From positions 62,001 to 126,000 of the forward strand of contig JASBVG010000044.1 of the NCBI GenBank assembly GCA_030147505.1: a DNA stretch of 64,000 bases, read 5' to 3'. Within the stretch, counting starts at the first letter, position 1. Each line of letters begins with the position of its first letter. Source of the DNA: Tardiphaga sp. (lineage in GTDB: Bacteria > Pseudomonadota > Alphaproteobacteria > Rhizobiales > Xanthobacteraceae). The translations under genes and the position numbers were made by a program. The notes under the pieces are model-generated. The model made no database searches. It was not told where the DNA came from and saw only the letters and a program-made list of their open reading frames with translations. Positions 1 to 10,586 of this stretch are shown piece by piece.

Positions 1-1
1 C

Positions 2-640
2 GTCGATACCGCTCCTGATCTGATCAGCGCTCTCAACCATGTCCTGGCGCGTGAAGGCCTCGCGCCCGTGCCGCTGGAATCGGCCCGCCAAATGATCGGC
101 CAGGGCGCGCGCCGGCTGATCGAGCGCGGGCTGGAGGTCGAGGGCCGCGAAATGACGCCGGCGGAGGTGACCCGGCTGACCGCGGACTTCATCGACTATT
201 ACGCCGCGCATATCGCCGATGACTCATGCCCGTTCGACGGTCTCATAGCGGCACTGGATGTGCTGGAAGCCAAGGGCTACCGCTTCGCCGTCTGTACCAA
301 CAAGCTGGAATGGCTGTCGAAACTGCTGCTCGAGAAGCTCGGCCTCACCGCCCGATTCGCGGCGATCTGCGGCGCCGATACCTTCGGCGTCTCCAAGCCC
401 GATCCGGTGATCCTGCAACAGACCGTGGCGAAGGCCGGCGGCGAGATGTCGGCGGTGGTCATGGTGGGCGATGCCGGACCCGATGTGGGCGTGGCGCGCC
501 GCGCCAATGTGCCAGTGATCGGCGTCACTTTCGGCTATACGGAAACCCCGATCGTCGAACTGAAGCCGGACGCGATCATCGATCATTTCCGCGATCTGCC
601 CGCTACGGTTGAGCGACTGGTTCCGACCACACGCTCTTAG
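2..640 (+). CDS. gph: HAD-family phosphoglycolate phosphatase, 5' truncated by window
   Basis: Reading frame is open to the window edge (VDTAPDLISALNHVLAREGLAPV...), typical Gph N-terminal 'DTAPDL'; HAD motifs VCTNK and MVGDAGPDVGVARRA. Confidence 0.88.
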   Translation, partial: VDTAPDLISALNHVLAREGLAPVPLESARQMIGQGARRLIERGLEVEGREMTPAEVTRLTADFIDYYAAHIADDSCPFDGLIAALDVLEAKGYRFAVCTNKLEWLSKLLLEKLGLTARFAAICGADTFGVSKPDPVILQQTVAKAGGEMSAVVMVGDAGPDVGVARRANVPVIGVTFGYTETPIVELKPDAIIDHFRDLPATVERLVPTTRS

Positions 641-789
641 CCACTCAGTTACTTGGGTTTTTCAGGCTTCTCCACGATGGAATTAACCATCTATTAACTA
701 TCACGCGCCGGCTGGTTGCGTCATTGGACCCACGCTCCTATTGTCCGCGTGGGGACTGCGGGCAAGCCGCGAAAGTAACGGATTCAACT

Positions 790-1233
790 ATGCGTCGAGT
801 ATTCCTATTGACGGCAGCGGGCCTGAGCCTCGCTGGCTGCTCATCGTTCTCCATGGATGCCTTCAAGTCGGCACCGGAGCCGGTTACCGTCCAGTTCGAA
901 TCGACGCCGCCCGGCGCCGAGGCGAAGACGTCGGTGGGTCCGGCCTGTACCACCCCTTGCTCGCTGCCGATCGTCACTGAAGGCAATTTCGAAGTGACGT
1001 TCACGCTGCCGAAGTTCCAGCCAGCGACGGTTCCAGTGAGCGTGACCCGTGTGCCCGGCGATTTCACCTCGCCCGCCCGCACCACGGTCGATCCGAGCCC
1101 TGTTGCCGTCGAGCTGCAGCCGACGACGCCGCCACGCAAGGGCCGCAAGGCTGCCAAGAGACGCGCCGCTGCGCCCGCTCCTGCCGCAGCACCCGCAGAG
1201 GCGGCCACGACACCGTTCCCCAATCCGCGCTGA
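790..1233 (+). CDS. small lipoprotein, PEGA-like, Ala/Pro/Lys-rich C-terminus
   Basis: Lipobox MRRVFLLTAAGLSLAGCSS; 'VQFESTPPGAEAKTSVGPACTTPC' resembles PEGA-type repeats. Confidence 0.75.
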   Translation: MRRVFLLTAAGLSLAGCSSFSMDAFKSAPEPVTVQFESTPPGAEAKTSVGPACTTPCSLPIVTEGNFEVTFTLPKFQPATVPVSVTRVPGDFTSPARTTVDPSPVAVELQPTTPPRKGRKAAKRRAAAPAPAAAPAEAATTPFPNPR

Positions 1234-1415
1234 TCGGGCGGATGGGCGGATCGGGCCGGTCTCGATCCGCCATCGATCACCGCAGGATAGGCTTTCCAAA
1301 TCGCCCCATAGGCAAACGCCTCTCGACGTTCGGCGCAATTGTGCCAGAGATGTTGCATGATTACATTATGACAAGCGGCAAGCGTGCCGCCCGTTACATG
1401 CAGCAAGGCGTTTGA

Positions 1416-2447
1416 ATGTCGGTCACCACGCTCATTCCCGCACAGGCCTCCTCCGCCATGACCGATCCGTTCGGCCGGCGGATCAGCTATCTGCGCGTGT
1501 CGGTCACCGATCGCTGCGACCTGCGCTGTTTCTATTGCATGTCGGAAGACATGACCTTCTTGCCGAAGGCCGATCTGCTGACACTGGAAGAACTCGACCG
1601 CCTCTGCTCGGCCTTCATTGCAAAGGGTGTCACCAAGCTCCGTCTCACCGGCGGCGAACCGCTGGTGCGCCGTAACGTGATGGGCCTCGTGCGCTCGCTG
1701 TCGCGGCACCTGAAGACCGGCGCGCTGAAGGAGCTGACGCTCACCACCAATGGCTCGCTGCTCGCCAAATATGCCGACGAGCTCGCCGATTGCGGCGTGA
1801 AGCGGATCAATGTCTCGCTCGACACGCTGGACGCGGGCAAGTTCAGGACCATCACCCGCTGGGGCGATCTCTCCAAGGTGATGGCCGGCATCGATGCCGC
1901 GCAGGCCGCAGGCCTCGCCGTGAAGATCAATGCCGTCGCGCTGAAGAGCCTCAACGAGGACGAGATCCCCGCTCTGATGGAATGGGCGCATGGCCGCGAC
2001 ATGGCGCTGACGCTGATCGAGGTGATGCCCATGGGCGATATCGGCGAAGGCCGGATCGACCAGTATGTCCCGCTGTCGCTGCTGCGCGCGCGGCTCGCCG
2101 GCAGCTACACGCTCACCGATCTGCCCGACAATACCGGCGGCCCCGCCCGCTACGTCCGCATCGCCGAGACCGGCGGCAAGCTCGGCTTCATCACGCCGAT
2201 GACCCATAACTTCTGCGAAGCATGCAATCGCGTCCGCATCACCTGCACAGGTACGATCCACACCTGCCTCGGCCACGAGGACGCGTCCGACCTGCGCAAA
2301 CCGCTGCGCGCCTCCACCGACAACGATCTCCTGAACGCCACCATCGACCGCGCCATCGGCCTGAAGCCGAAGGGCCACGACTTCATCATCGATCGCCGCC
2401 ACAATCGGCCGAGCGTATCCCGGCATATGAGCGTCACCGGCGGATAG
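1416..2447 (+). CDS. moaA: GTP 3',8-cyclase MoaA (molybdenum cofactor biosynthesis)
   Basis: Radical SAM CxxxCxxC (CDLRCFYC), [13 protein letters not shown]-terminal [14 protein letters not shown]...CLG. Confidence 0.95.
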   Translation: MSVTTLIPAQASSAMTDPFGRRISYLRVSVTDRCDLRCFYCMSEDMTFLPKADLLTLEELDRLCSAFIAKGVTKLRLTGGEPLVRRNVMGLVRSLSRHLKTGALKELTLTTNGSLLAKYADELADCGVKRINVSLDTLDAGKFRTITRWGDLSKVMAGIDAAQAAGLAVKINAVALKSLNEDEIPALMEWAHGRDMALTLIEVMPMGDIGEGRIDQYVPLSLLRARLAGSYTLTDLPDNTGGPARYVRIAETGGKLGFITPMTHNFCEACNRVRITCTGTIHTCLGHEDASDLRKPLRASTDNDLLNATIDRAIGLKPKGHDFIIDRRHNRPSVSRHMSVTGG

Positions 2448-2458
2448 CGCAACAACGA

Positions 2459-3220
2459 TCAAGACCAGTAGCGCTGCGCGTAGAAGACGGTCATCACCGC
2501 GCCCGAAACGATCACGAACCAGCGGACCGCTTCCGCGGGCAATACCCGCACCAGATAGCCGCCGGCATATCCGCCGATCATCGCTCCCAGCAACATCGTC
2601 AGCGTCTGCGGCCATAGCACAATGCCGCGCAGGATGAAGATCACGATGGCGGCCAGACTGACGGCCGTCGCCAGCAGATTTTTCAGTACCTTGACCTTGC
2701 GGACGTCATTTGGCTCTGCGAGCGACAGTACCGCCGTCAGGATGATGCCAAGCCCGGCGCCGAAAAAACCGCCATAGATCGACGCCCCCGCCAAGGCGAT
2801 CAGACCTCCCCGTCTCGACGGTTCGGCGCCGCGGCGCCGCGCCTCCGACCAAGCTGCGATCCGTGGCGCGAAAGCAAATAGCGCCGTCGCAAAGCCGATC
2901 AGGGCGGGAACGGGCAGGACAAAAAGCCGGTCGGGCAAGGCAAGCAGCAGCAGCGCGCCGACGATGCCGCCGATGACCGTCACCGCGAGCAGTGCAGCGA
3001 TATGCGAACCAACGGCGGGAAGCTTCTCGCGGTCGGCGAAAGCGGCGATCAGATGACCAGGCGCGATGGCGACTGCGCTCGATGCGTTGGCCACCACTGG
3101 CGGCATGCCTGCTGCAAGCATCACCGGAAACGTGACCAGCGTCGCTCCCCCCGCCAGTGCATTGATCACGCCGCCGGCGATACCGGCAATAAACAGAAGA
3201 CAAACGACAGGCCATTCCAT
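2459..3220 (-). CDS. TauE/SafE family sulfite exporter/membrane permease
   Basis: Multi-TM protein with 'GGVINALAGGATLVTFPVMLAAGMPPVVANASSAVAI' and 'GASIYGGFFGAGLGIILTAVLSL'; start set at MEWPVV. Confidence 0.88.
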   Translation of the reverse strand: MEWPVVCLLFIAGIAGGVINALAGGATLVTFPVMLAAGMPPVVANASSAVAIAPGHLIAAFADREKLPAVGSHIAALLAVTVIGGIVGALLLLALPDRLFVLPVPALIGFATALFAFAPRIAAWSEARRRGAEPSRRGGLIALAGASIYGGFFGAGLGIILTAVLSLAEPNDVRKVKVLKNLLATAVSLAAIVIFILRGIVLWPQTLTMLLGAMIGGYAGGYLVRVLPAEAVRWFVIVSGAVMTVFYAQRYWS

Positions 3221-3283
3221 GGGAGCACTCCGACACGGGCAAAACCTAGTGTGCCGATGCAACGCCGTCTGGAACGTTTGTGA

Positions 3284-3994
3284 CTAGCGCATCGCGTCGA
3301 GATAAGCGCGCGGGGTCACGCCGAAGACGCGCCGGAAATGCCTGCCGAGGTGGCTCTGGTCCGCGAAGCCGCAATCCGCGGCTGCACCGGCAATGGAAAC
3401 GCCGGCCCTGATCTGGCCGCGTGCCGCGTTCAATCGGCCAACAATTCGAAACGCGTTGGGCGACATCCCCGTGCGGCGGCCGAACGTTCTCGTAAAGGCC
3501 TCGCGGCTCACTCCAAGACGCGACGCAATCTCGCCGATGCTCGCCCTGTCATCCCAGGAAGCGTGACAGGCGAGATCATCGCCTCCCCATCCATCGGCAT
3601 CACCCGCGAACCCGTGACGTCCCACCTCGGCAACGAGCCGGGCGACGTCGGCCTCCGAGACGCTGCTACTGCGAAGGCCGAGATCCGGAAGCTGGAAGAC
3701 CGCAGGCTGTCTGAGCCCGCCGCCACCGGGAACATAGAGATTGAAGCACCGCGCCCGCGCGGATGACAGGCTGCGGTGCGGCATCCCTGCCGGAATATAG
3801 AGGCACTGGCTCGCTGTGACCTGCACGATCTCCGATCTGAGCTGGAATACACGGCTCCCCTCCACGACAATAGCGAACTGGCTCTCGTCGTGGAAATGCA
3901 TGCCGAGCAACGGAGGAGCGCTTCCGCCCCACTGTGCATATTCGAAGCCGGGACCGTTGCGCTGCCGCGCATAGACCCAGGACCTGTCCGTCAT
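3284..3994 (-). CDS. AraC-family transcriptional regulator (cupin + HTH)
   Basis: C-terminal 'IASRLGVSREAFTRTFGRRTGMSPNAFRI...ADCGFADQSHLGRHFRRVFGVTPRAYL'; start set at MTDRSW within ORF 3284..4198. Confidence 0.88.
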   Translation of the reverse strand: MTDRSWVYARQRNGPGFEYAQWGGSAPPLLGMHFHDESQFAIVVEGSRVFQLRSEIVQVTASQCLYIPAGMPHRSLSSARARCFNLYVPGGGGLRQPAVFQLPDLGLRSSSVSEADVARLVAEVGRHGFAGDADGWGGDDLACHASWDDRASIGEIASRLGVSREAFTRTFGRRTGMSPNAFRIVGRLNAARGQIRAGVSIAGAAADCGFADQSHLGRHFRRVFGVTPRAYLDAMR

Positions 3995-4284
3995 CGACCT
4001 CTTCCCGGTGCAAGACCCTTGTTCTGCCATCCGTCGAAGCGCGACCTTGGAGGCAGCCGCAGCGGCGCCAGACCACCTACGGGACCCGATCGCAGTGCGT
4101 GGGATATTCGGATTCCCTTCCGCCCATGTTTTACCGCTTGCGTCAATCTGTCGATTTTCCGATTGACGATTGCATGACGCGCTGAAATGGTGCCGCAAAT
4201 TTTCTTCGCCCAGCGGAAAAAGCTCCGTCTTCTCAGTGAGAAAGACGCGATCAGCGAAAAGCTGGGCGGGCTTCGGGGGAAACC

Positions 4285-4821
4285 GTGGACGTACTCAAAT
4301 TCACGAGCGCGATCGACCGGCTGAGCGATGCCTTCGGCTTCGTCGCCAAATGGCTGGTGATGTTCGCTTGCCTGATCAGCGCCGGCAACGCCACCATCCG
4401 CTATCTGTTCCATTACTCGTCGAACGGCTGGCTCGAAATCCAGTGGTACATGTTCGCAGGAATCGTGTTCTTCGGCGCGTCGCAGACGCTGCGCCTCAAC
4501 GAGCATGTGCGCGTCGACCTGCTCTACTCCGCCGTCTCCGACCGCGCGCGGTTGTGGATCGACATCATCGGCCTGTGCGTCTTCCTGCTGCCGGCGATGA
4601 TCTATCTGACTTACATGACGATCCCGTTCTTCCTCAATTCTTGGAATTCGCAGGAAGTCTCCAGCAATGCCGGCGGCCTGATCCTGTGGCCGGTGAAGCT
4701 CGTGCTGCCGGTCGGCTTCGGCCTGCTGGTGCTGCAGGGCCTCGCCGAACTCGCCAAGCGCATCGCCGCCCTCGCCGGCCTCGTCAAGATCGACACCCAT
4801 TACGAAGCGCCGCTGCAATAG
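4285..4821 (+). CDS. TRAP transporter small permease DctQ
   Basis: About 178 aa, 4 TM; 'GWLEIQWYMFAGIVFFGASQTLRLNEHVRVDLLY' is a DctQ signature. Confidence 0.88.
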   Translation: MDVLKFTSAIDRLSDAFGFVAKWLVMFACLISAGNATIRYLFHYSSNGWLEIQWYMFAGIVFFGASQTLRLNEHVRVDLLYSAVSDRARLWIDIIGLCVFLLPAMIYLTYMTIPFFLNSWNSQEVSSNAGGLILWPVKLVLPVGFGLLVLQGLAELAKRIAALAGLVKIDTHYEAPLQ

Positions 4822-4882
4822 CGGCGTTTTCTTTTTTGCACCCACCCATTCGACGATACGCATTCGATAGTCAGGACCACCG

Positions 4883-6292
4883 ATGTTTTCCTACGGCGTG
4901 TTTCCTCCGCTGATGTTCGGCACCATGATCTGCTTCATGGTGTTCGGCTTCCCGGTCGCCTTCTCATTGGCCGCGGTCGGACTGTTTTTCGGTATTCTCG
5001 GTATCTTCACCGGTCACTTCGATCCGTCGTTCCTGCAGGCGCTGCCGTTCCGCTTCTACGGCACAATCTCCAACGACCTGTTGCTGTCGATCCCGTTCTT
5101 CACCTTCATGGGCGCCATCCTCGAGCGCTGCGGTCTCGCCGAAGATCTGCTCGAAGGCACCGGCCAGCTGTTCGGCAAGATCCCGGGCGGTCTCGCCTAT
5201 GCGGTCATCATCGTCGGTGCCATTCTCGGCGCCATCACCGGCACGGTGGCGGCCTCGGTGATCGCCATGGGCGTGATCTCGCTGCCGATCATGATGCGCT
5301 ACGGCTACGACATGAAGCTGGCCACCGGCGTTATCGCGGCGTCCGGCACCATTACCCAGTTGATCCCGCCGTCGCTGGTGCTGATCGTGCTCGCCGACCA
5401 GCTCGGCCGCTCGGTCGGCGACATGTATCTCGGCGCCATCGGCCCCTCGATCCTGCAGGTCGTGATCTTCTTGCTGTTCATCGTCATGATGTCGATCCTG
5501 CGTCCGAATTCGATGCCACCGATTCCGGAACACGCTCGCGAACCGATGGGCTGGAAACTGATCAGCCGCGTGCTGTGGGGCATGATCCCCTCCATCGTGC
5601 TGATCTTCCTCGTGCTCGGCACGATCGGTCTGGGCCTCGCGACGCCGACCGAAGCCGGCGCCATGGGCGCGGTGGGCGCCATGGTGCTCGCCGCCCTGCA
5701 TCGTCGCCTGACCTGGCCGCTGGTCGAACAGGCGATGACCTCGACCATGCGCCTCACCTCCATGGTGGTGTTCATCCTGATCGGCTCGACCTGCTTCAGC
5801 CTCGTGTTCCAGGGCATGGACGGTTCGCACTGGATCGAACATCTGCTCACCGGCTTGCCCGGCGGCAAGGTCGGCTTCCTGGTCTTCGTGAACATCTTCG
5901 TGTTCTTTCTGGCGTTCTTCCTCGACTTCTTCGAGATCGCCTTCATCATCATCCCGCTGCTGGCGCCGGTCGCGGCCAAGCTCGGCATCGACCTCGTCTG
6001 GTTCGGCGTGCTGCTCTGTGTCAACATGCAGACCTCGTTCATGCATCCGCCGTTCGGCTTCGCGCTGTTCTACCTGCGCGGCATCGCACCGCCGGAAGTG
6101 AAGAGCCGAGACATCTATCTCGGCGCGATCCCATGGGTCGGCATGCAGATCCTGCTGGTGATCGTCGTTATCCTGTGGCCGGGCCTCGTGACCTACTGGA
6201 TCGACAACACGGTAGTCGATACGTCCAACGTGAAGATCGAGATCCCGCAGATCGAAATGCCGGCGATGCCGGACTTCGGGCAGCCGAAATAG
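4883..6292 (+). CDS. TRAP transporter large permease DctM
   Basis: 'SIPFFTFMGAILERCGLAEDLL', 'SGTITQLIPPSLVLIVLADQLGRSVGDMYLGAIGP', multi-TM. Confidence 0.92.
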   Translation: MFSYGVFPPLMFGTMICFMVFGFPVAFSLAAVGLFFGILGIFTGHFDPSFLQALPFRFYGTISNDLLLSIPFFTFMGAILERCGLAEDLLEGTGQLFGKIPGGLAYAVIIVGAILGAITGTVAASVIAMGVISLPIMMRYGYDMKLATGVIAASGTITQLIPPSLVLIVLADQLGRSVGDMYLGAIGPSILQVVIFLLFIVMMSILRPNSMPPIPEHAREPMGWKLISRVLWGMIPSIVLIFLVLGTIGLGLATPTEAGAMGAVGAMVLAALHRRLTWPLVEQAMTSTMRLTSMVVFILIGSTCFSLVFQGMDGSHWIEHLLTGLPGGKVGFLVFVNIFVFFLAFFLDFFEIAFIIIPLLAPVAAKLGIDLVWFGVLLCVNMQTSFMHPPFGFALFYLRGIAPPEVKSRDIYLGAIPWVGMQILLVIVVILWPGLVTYWIDNTVVDTSNVKIEIPQIEMPAMPDFGQPK

Positions 6293-6383
6293 CAACACGT
6301 CCTCTGCGCGAAACGGAGCGCACGATGTTGCCTGTCTGCCGCAAGGCCGGATAACATCGGACAGGACGCCCGGAGGATCATTC

Positions 6384-6731
6384 ATGCGCTATGAAGGAAG
6401 CTGCCATTGCGGAGGCATCGCATTCGACGTGGAGGGTGACTTCGCGTCCGGAATGGACTGCAATTGCTCGATGTGCCGGCGGCGCGGCGGATTGCTGGCT
6501 TTCGTGCCACGCGACCAGCTTTCATTGAAGACACCGGCTGAGAACGTCTCGACCTACCAGTTCAACAAACACAATATCGAACATCACTTCTGCGCCACCT
6601 GCGGCATTGCCCCCTATGGCGAAGGCAAGGGGCCGCACGGCACCATGATGGCAGCGGTCAATCTGCGCTGCATGCCGGCGATCGATCTGGCGACGCTGAC
6701 GATTCAGAAGGTGGATGGCGCAAGCTTCTAG
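6384..6731 (+). CDS. GFA family (glutathione-dependent formaldehyde-activating-like, CENP-V/GFA fold) protein
   Basis: 'GSCHCGGIAFDVEG...CNCSMCRRRGG...HHFCATCGIAPYGEG' zinc motifs. Confidence 0.88.
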   Translation: MRYEGSCHCGGIAFDVEGDFASGMDCNCSMCRRRGGLLAFVPRDQLSLKTPAENVSTYQFNKHNIEHHFCATCGIAPYGEGKGPHGTMMAAVNLRCMPAIDLATLTIQKVDGASF

Positions 6732-6799
6732 GCCATGGGATAGGTTGAGCGCAGACGCGCCGCCACCCCATCTGACAATCCGTAGATCCGGTAAACAAA

Positions 6800-6829
6800 A
6801 AGCCCGGCCTCCTCGCGGAGACCGGGCTT
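6800..6829 (-). terminator. Hairpin terminator downstream of dctP-like gene (convergent with GFA gene)
   Basis: aagcccggcctcctcgcggagaccgggctt, followed by a T-run on the minus strand (AAAAA on plus). Confidence 0.65.
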
Positions 6830-6853
6830 GCTTGTTCGTATCGATCGTCCCGA

Positions 6854-7945
<1,092 letters not shown>

Positions 7946-8150
7946 TCAAGCTCTCCTTTTGAAAGCGTTTCCCCAGAATCCTTCGAGCTTTTCGCCGGCG
8001 CGCTGTTGCGCGATTCAACCGACGCCGCTCTTGGTGGCGGCTGATGTAACACGGTTATGAAGCGGCGGAAAATGAGACGAGCGTCGTAGTTCGTCCGATT
8101 GGACGAAAGTTCTATGCGGCATCTGCGCCCGCTTCGCAGGCGCAGCGCAG

Positions 8151-9395
8151 TCAGGCCAGCACGGCCTGCAACCGGTCCCGGATCTGCTTGCCGATCGACT
8201 GGTAGATAGCGGCATGCGGGCCGGTCGGCTCACTCACCACCACCGGCGTGCCAGCGTCCGACATCGCGCGAATGGACATATGCAGCGGCACCTCGCCGAG
8301 GAACGGCACCCCCAGCCGCTCGGCTTCATGTCGCGCACCGCCGTGGCCAAAGATGTCCGAGCGAGTGCCGCATTCCGGGCACTGGAAGTAGCTCATGTTC
8401 TCGATAATCCCCAGGACGGGAACATTGACCTTGGTGAACATCGCAAGACCGCGGCGGGCGTCGATCAGTGCCAGGTCCTGCGGGGTCGAGACGATCACCG
8501 CGCCCTTGAGCGGAACGTTCTGCGCCAGCGTGAGCTGGGCGTCGCCGGTGCCGGGCGGCATGTCCACGACGAGCACGTCGAGCTGACCCCAGGCGACATC
8601 GCGCAGCATCTGCGTGATCGCCGACATCACCATTGGCCCGCGCCAGATCATCGCCGTCTCTTCCTCAACCAGGAAGCCGATGGACATGATCGACAGGCCG
8701 AAGCGCTGGATCGGAATCATCTTCCTGTCGTCATCAAGCACCGGCTTCTCGTTGATGCCAGTCAGGCGTGGCACCGAGGGGCCGTAGATGTCCGCATCAA
8801 GCAGCCCGACCTTGAGGCCGAGATCGCGCAGACCAAGGGCGACGTTGAGCGAGGTGGTGGATTTGCCGACACCACCCTTCCCCGAAGCCACTGCGATGAC
8901 AGCCTTCACGCCGGGAATCTCGGCCTGTTTGCTCATGGCCGACGGCGCGCCCGGAGGCTGATGAGGCCGATGCGCGGAGACCGGCTGAACACCGTGGGAA
9001 TGCCCGCCAGGACCGTGGCGATGCGGAGGCGGGGCGGCAGGTGCCGAACCCGGCTTGCGCTCCGCAGTCAGCGCCACCATCGCGCTGGTGACACCGGGAA
9101 TGGCACGCACGGCCGCTTCTGCTTGCGCACGCACGCTCTCCCAGGCGCGCGCCTCGGCGGCATCGACATTGATGGAGAACATCACCTTGCCGTCCGTGAC
9201 GGCGATTTCGGACAACACATTGGCATGCACCAGCGGCACGCCACGCGGCGACGCCACTTTGGCGAGGCCATCCAGAACTTGTTGTTTCGAAACGCTCAAT
9301 TGACTCTCCCGATCGACGCAAGTCAGACCGCAGAGATAGAGCACCTGCGCCCCATGTCCATGCTGTTTCGGTCGCAAATTCGTCATTGACGCCAC
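8151..9395 (-). CDS. apbC: Mrp/ApbC-family iron-sulfur cluster carrier ATPase
   Basis: Walker A 'VASGKGGVGKSTTSLNVALGL', 'VVDMPPGTGDAQLTLAQ', 'NMSYFQCPECG'; true start is probably internal (near VSKQQVLDGL, about 9296). Confidence 0.92.
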   Translation of the reverse strand: MASMTNLRPKQHGHGAQVLYLCGLTCVDRESQLSVSKQQVLDGLAKVASPRGVPLVHANVLSEIAVTDGKVMFSINVDAAEARAWESVRAQAEAAVRAIPGVTSAMVALTAERKPGSAPAAPPPHRHGPGGHSHGVQPVSAHRPHQPPGAPSAMSKQAEIPGVKAVIAVASGKGGVGKSTTSLNVALGLRDLGLKVGLLDADIYGPSVPRLTGINEKPVLDDDRKMIPIQRFGLSIMSIGFLVEEETAMIWRGPMVMSAITQMLRDVAWGQLDVLVVDMPPGTGDAQLTLAQNVPLKGAVIVSTPQDLALIDARRGLAMFTKVNVPVLGIIENMSYFQCPECGTRSDIFGHGGARHEAERLGVPFLGEVPLHMSIRAMSDAGTPVVVSEPTGPHAAIYQSIGKQIRDRLQAVLA

Positions 9396-9535
9396 AATTA
9401 GGCGTGGGCATCGCAGCCCTTGCCCCGCCCCATCCAGTGACTATGCTGCGCCCCGCTTCGCGTTCCCGCCTCCGGAACGCAGCTCCCCACAGTCGATAGC
9501 CGGCGGTGAAGCCGGCAGCACATAAGGGTTCGGAT

Positions 9536-10405
9536 ATGGCCAAAGTTGCTTTCATCGGTCTCGGCGTCATGGGCTTCCCCATGGCCGGCCATCTCGCCAC
9601 CAAGGGCGGCCATGAGGTCACCGTCTACAATCGCAATCCGGCCAAGGCCAAAGCATGGGTGGAGAAGTTCGGCGGCAAGTCGGCCCCGACCCCGAAAGCA
9701 GCCGCCGAAGGCCAGGATTTCGTCATGGCCTGCGTCGGCAATGACGACGATCTGCGCTCGGTGACGACAGGCCCGGATGGCGCCTTCAGCGGCATGGGCA
9801 AGGGCAAGATTTTTGTCGATCACACCACCGCCTCGGCGGAAGTCGCCCGCGAACTCGACGCCGCCGCGAGCAAGGGCGGCTTCCATTTCATCGATGCGCC
9901 GGTGTCAGGCGGCCAGGCTGGCGCCGAAAATGGTGCCCTCACCGTGATGTGCGGCGGCGACGCGGCGGACTATGCCAAGGTCGAGCCGGTCATCACCGCC
10001 TATGCCAAGATGCAGAAACTGCTCGGTCCCGCCGGCTCCGGCCAGCTCACCAAGATGGTCAACCAGATCTGTATCGCGGGCCTCGTCGAAGCGTTGTCAG
10101 AAGGCATACACTTCGCGAAGAAGGCCGGGCTCGACGTGAACTCGGTGGTCGAGGTGATCTCCAAGGGCGCCGCCCAGTCGTGGCAGATGGAGAACCGCCA
10201 CAAGACCATGAACGAGGGCAAGTTCGACTTCGGCTTCGCCGTCGAATGGATGCGCAAGGACCTGTCGATCTGCCTCGCCGAAGCTCGACGCAACGGCGCC
10301 AGCCTGCCCGTCACGGCACTGGTCGACAACTTCTACGCGGAAGTGGAAAAGATCGGCGGCAGGCGCTGGGACACTTCGAGCCTTCTGGCAAGATTCGAGA
10401 AGTAA
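9536..10405 (+). CDS. NAD(P)-dependent 3-hydroxyisobutyrate dehydrogenase-like oxidoreductase
   Basis: 'MAKVAFIGLGVMGFPMAGHLA', 'FIDAPVSGGQAGAENGALTVMCGG', 'GSGQLTKMVNQ'. Confidence 0.92.
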   Translation: MAKVAFIGLGVMGFPMAGHLATKGGHEVTVYNRNPAKAKAWVEKFGGKSAPTPKAAAEGQDFVMACVGNDDDLRSVTTGPDGAFSGMGKGKIFVDHTTASAEVARELDAAASKGGFHFIDAPVSGGQAGAENGALTVMCGGDAADYAKVEPVITAYAKMQKLLGPAGSGQLTKMVNQICIAGLVEALSEGIHFAKKAGLDVNSVVEVISKGAAQSWQMENRHKTMNEGKFDFGFAVEWMRKDLSICLAEARRNGASLPVTALVDNFYAEVEKIGGRRWDTSSLLARFEK

Positions 10406-10429
10406 AGGCTTAAAATCACTCACAGATCT

Positions 10430-10465
10430 GCGGCCGGGCGAAGCGCATCACGCTTCCCCGGCCGC
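10430..10465 (+). terminator. Bulged GC hairpin after the dehydrogenase gene
   Basis: gcggccgggcgaagcg-catca-cgcttccccggccgc followed by actcgtttt. Confidence 0.5.
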
Positions 10466-10586
10466 ACTCGTTTTCACGGATAATTAACCGGATTGCCGCG
10501 TTCTTTAAGGCGCCCTTTAAGGATTGTGCGGCACAGATAATGATCTGTGAAAACCGCCCGCTTTTGCGTGCAGGATTTGTGTAAGC

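Noticed and set aside
738-2615. Minus-strand ORF of 625 aa opposite lipoprotein and moaA
   Set aside because: Antisense to well-supported genes; translation is low-complexity Arg/Gly/Ala/Asp-rich as expected from high-GC third positions.
4964-6385. Minus-strand 473-aa ORF
   Set aside because: Antisense shadow of DctM; composition dominated by D/E/H/R/Q, no domain signature.
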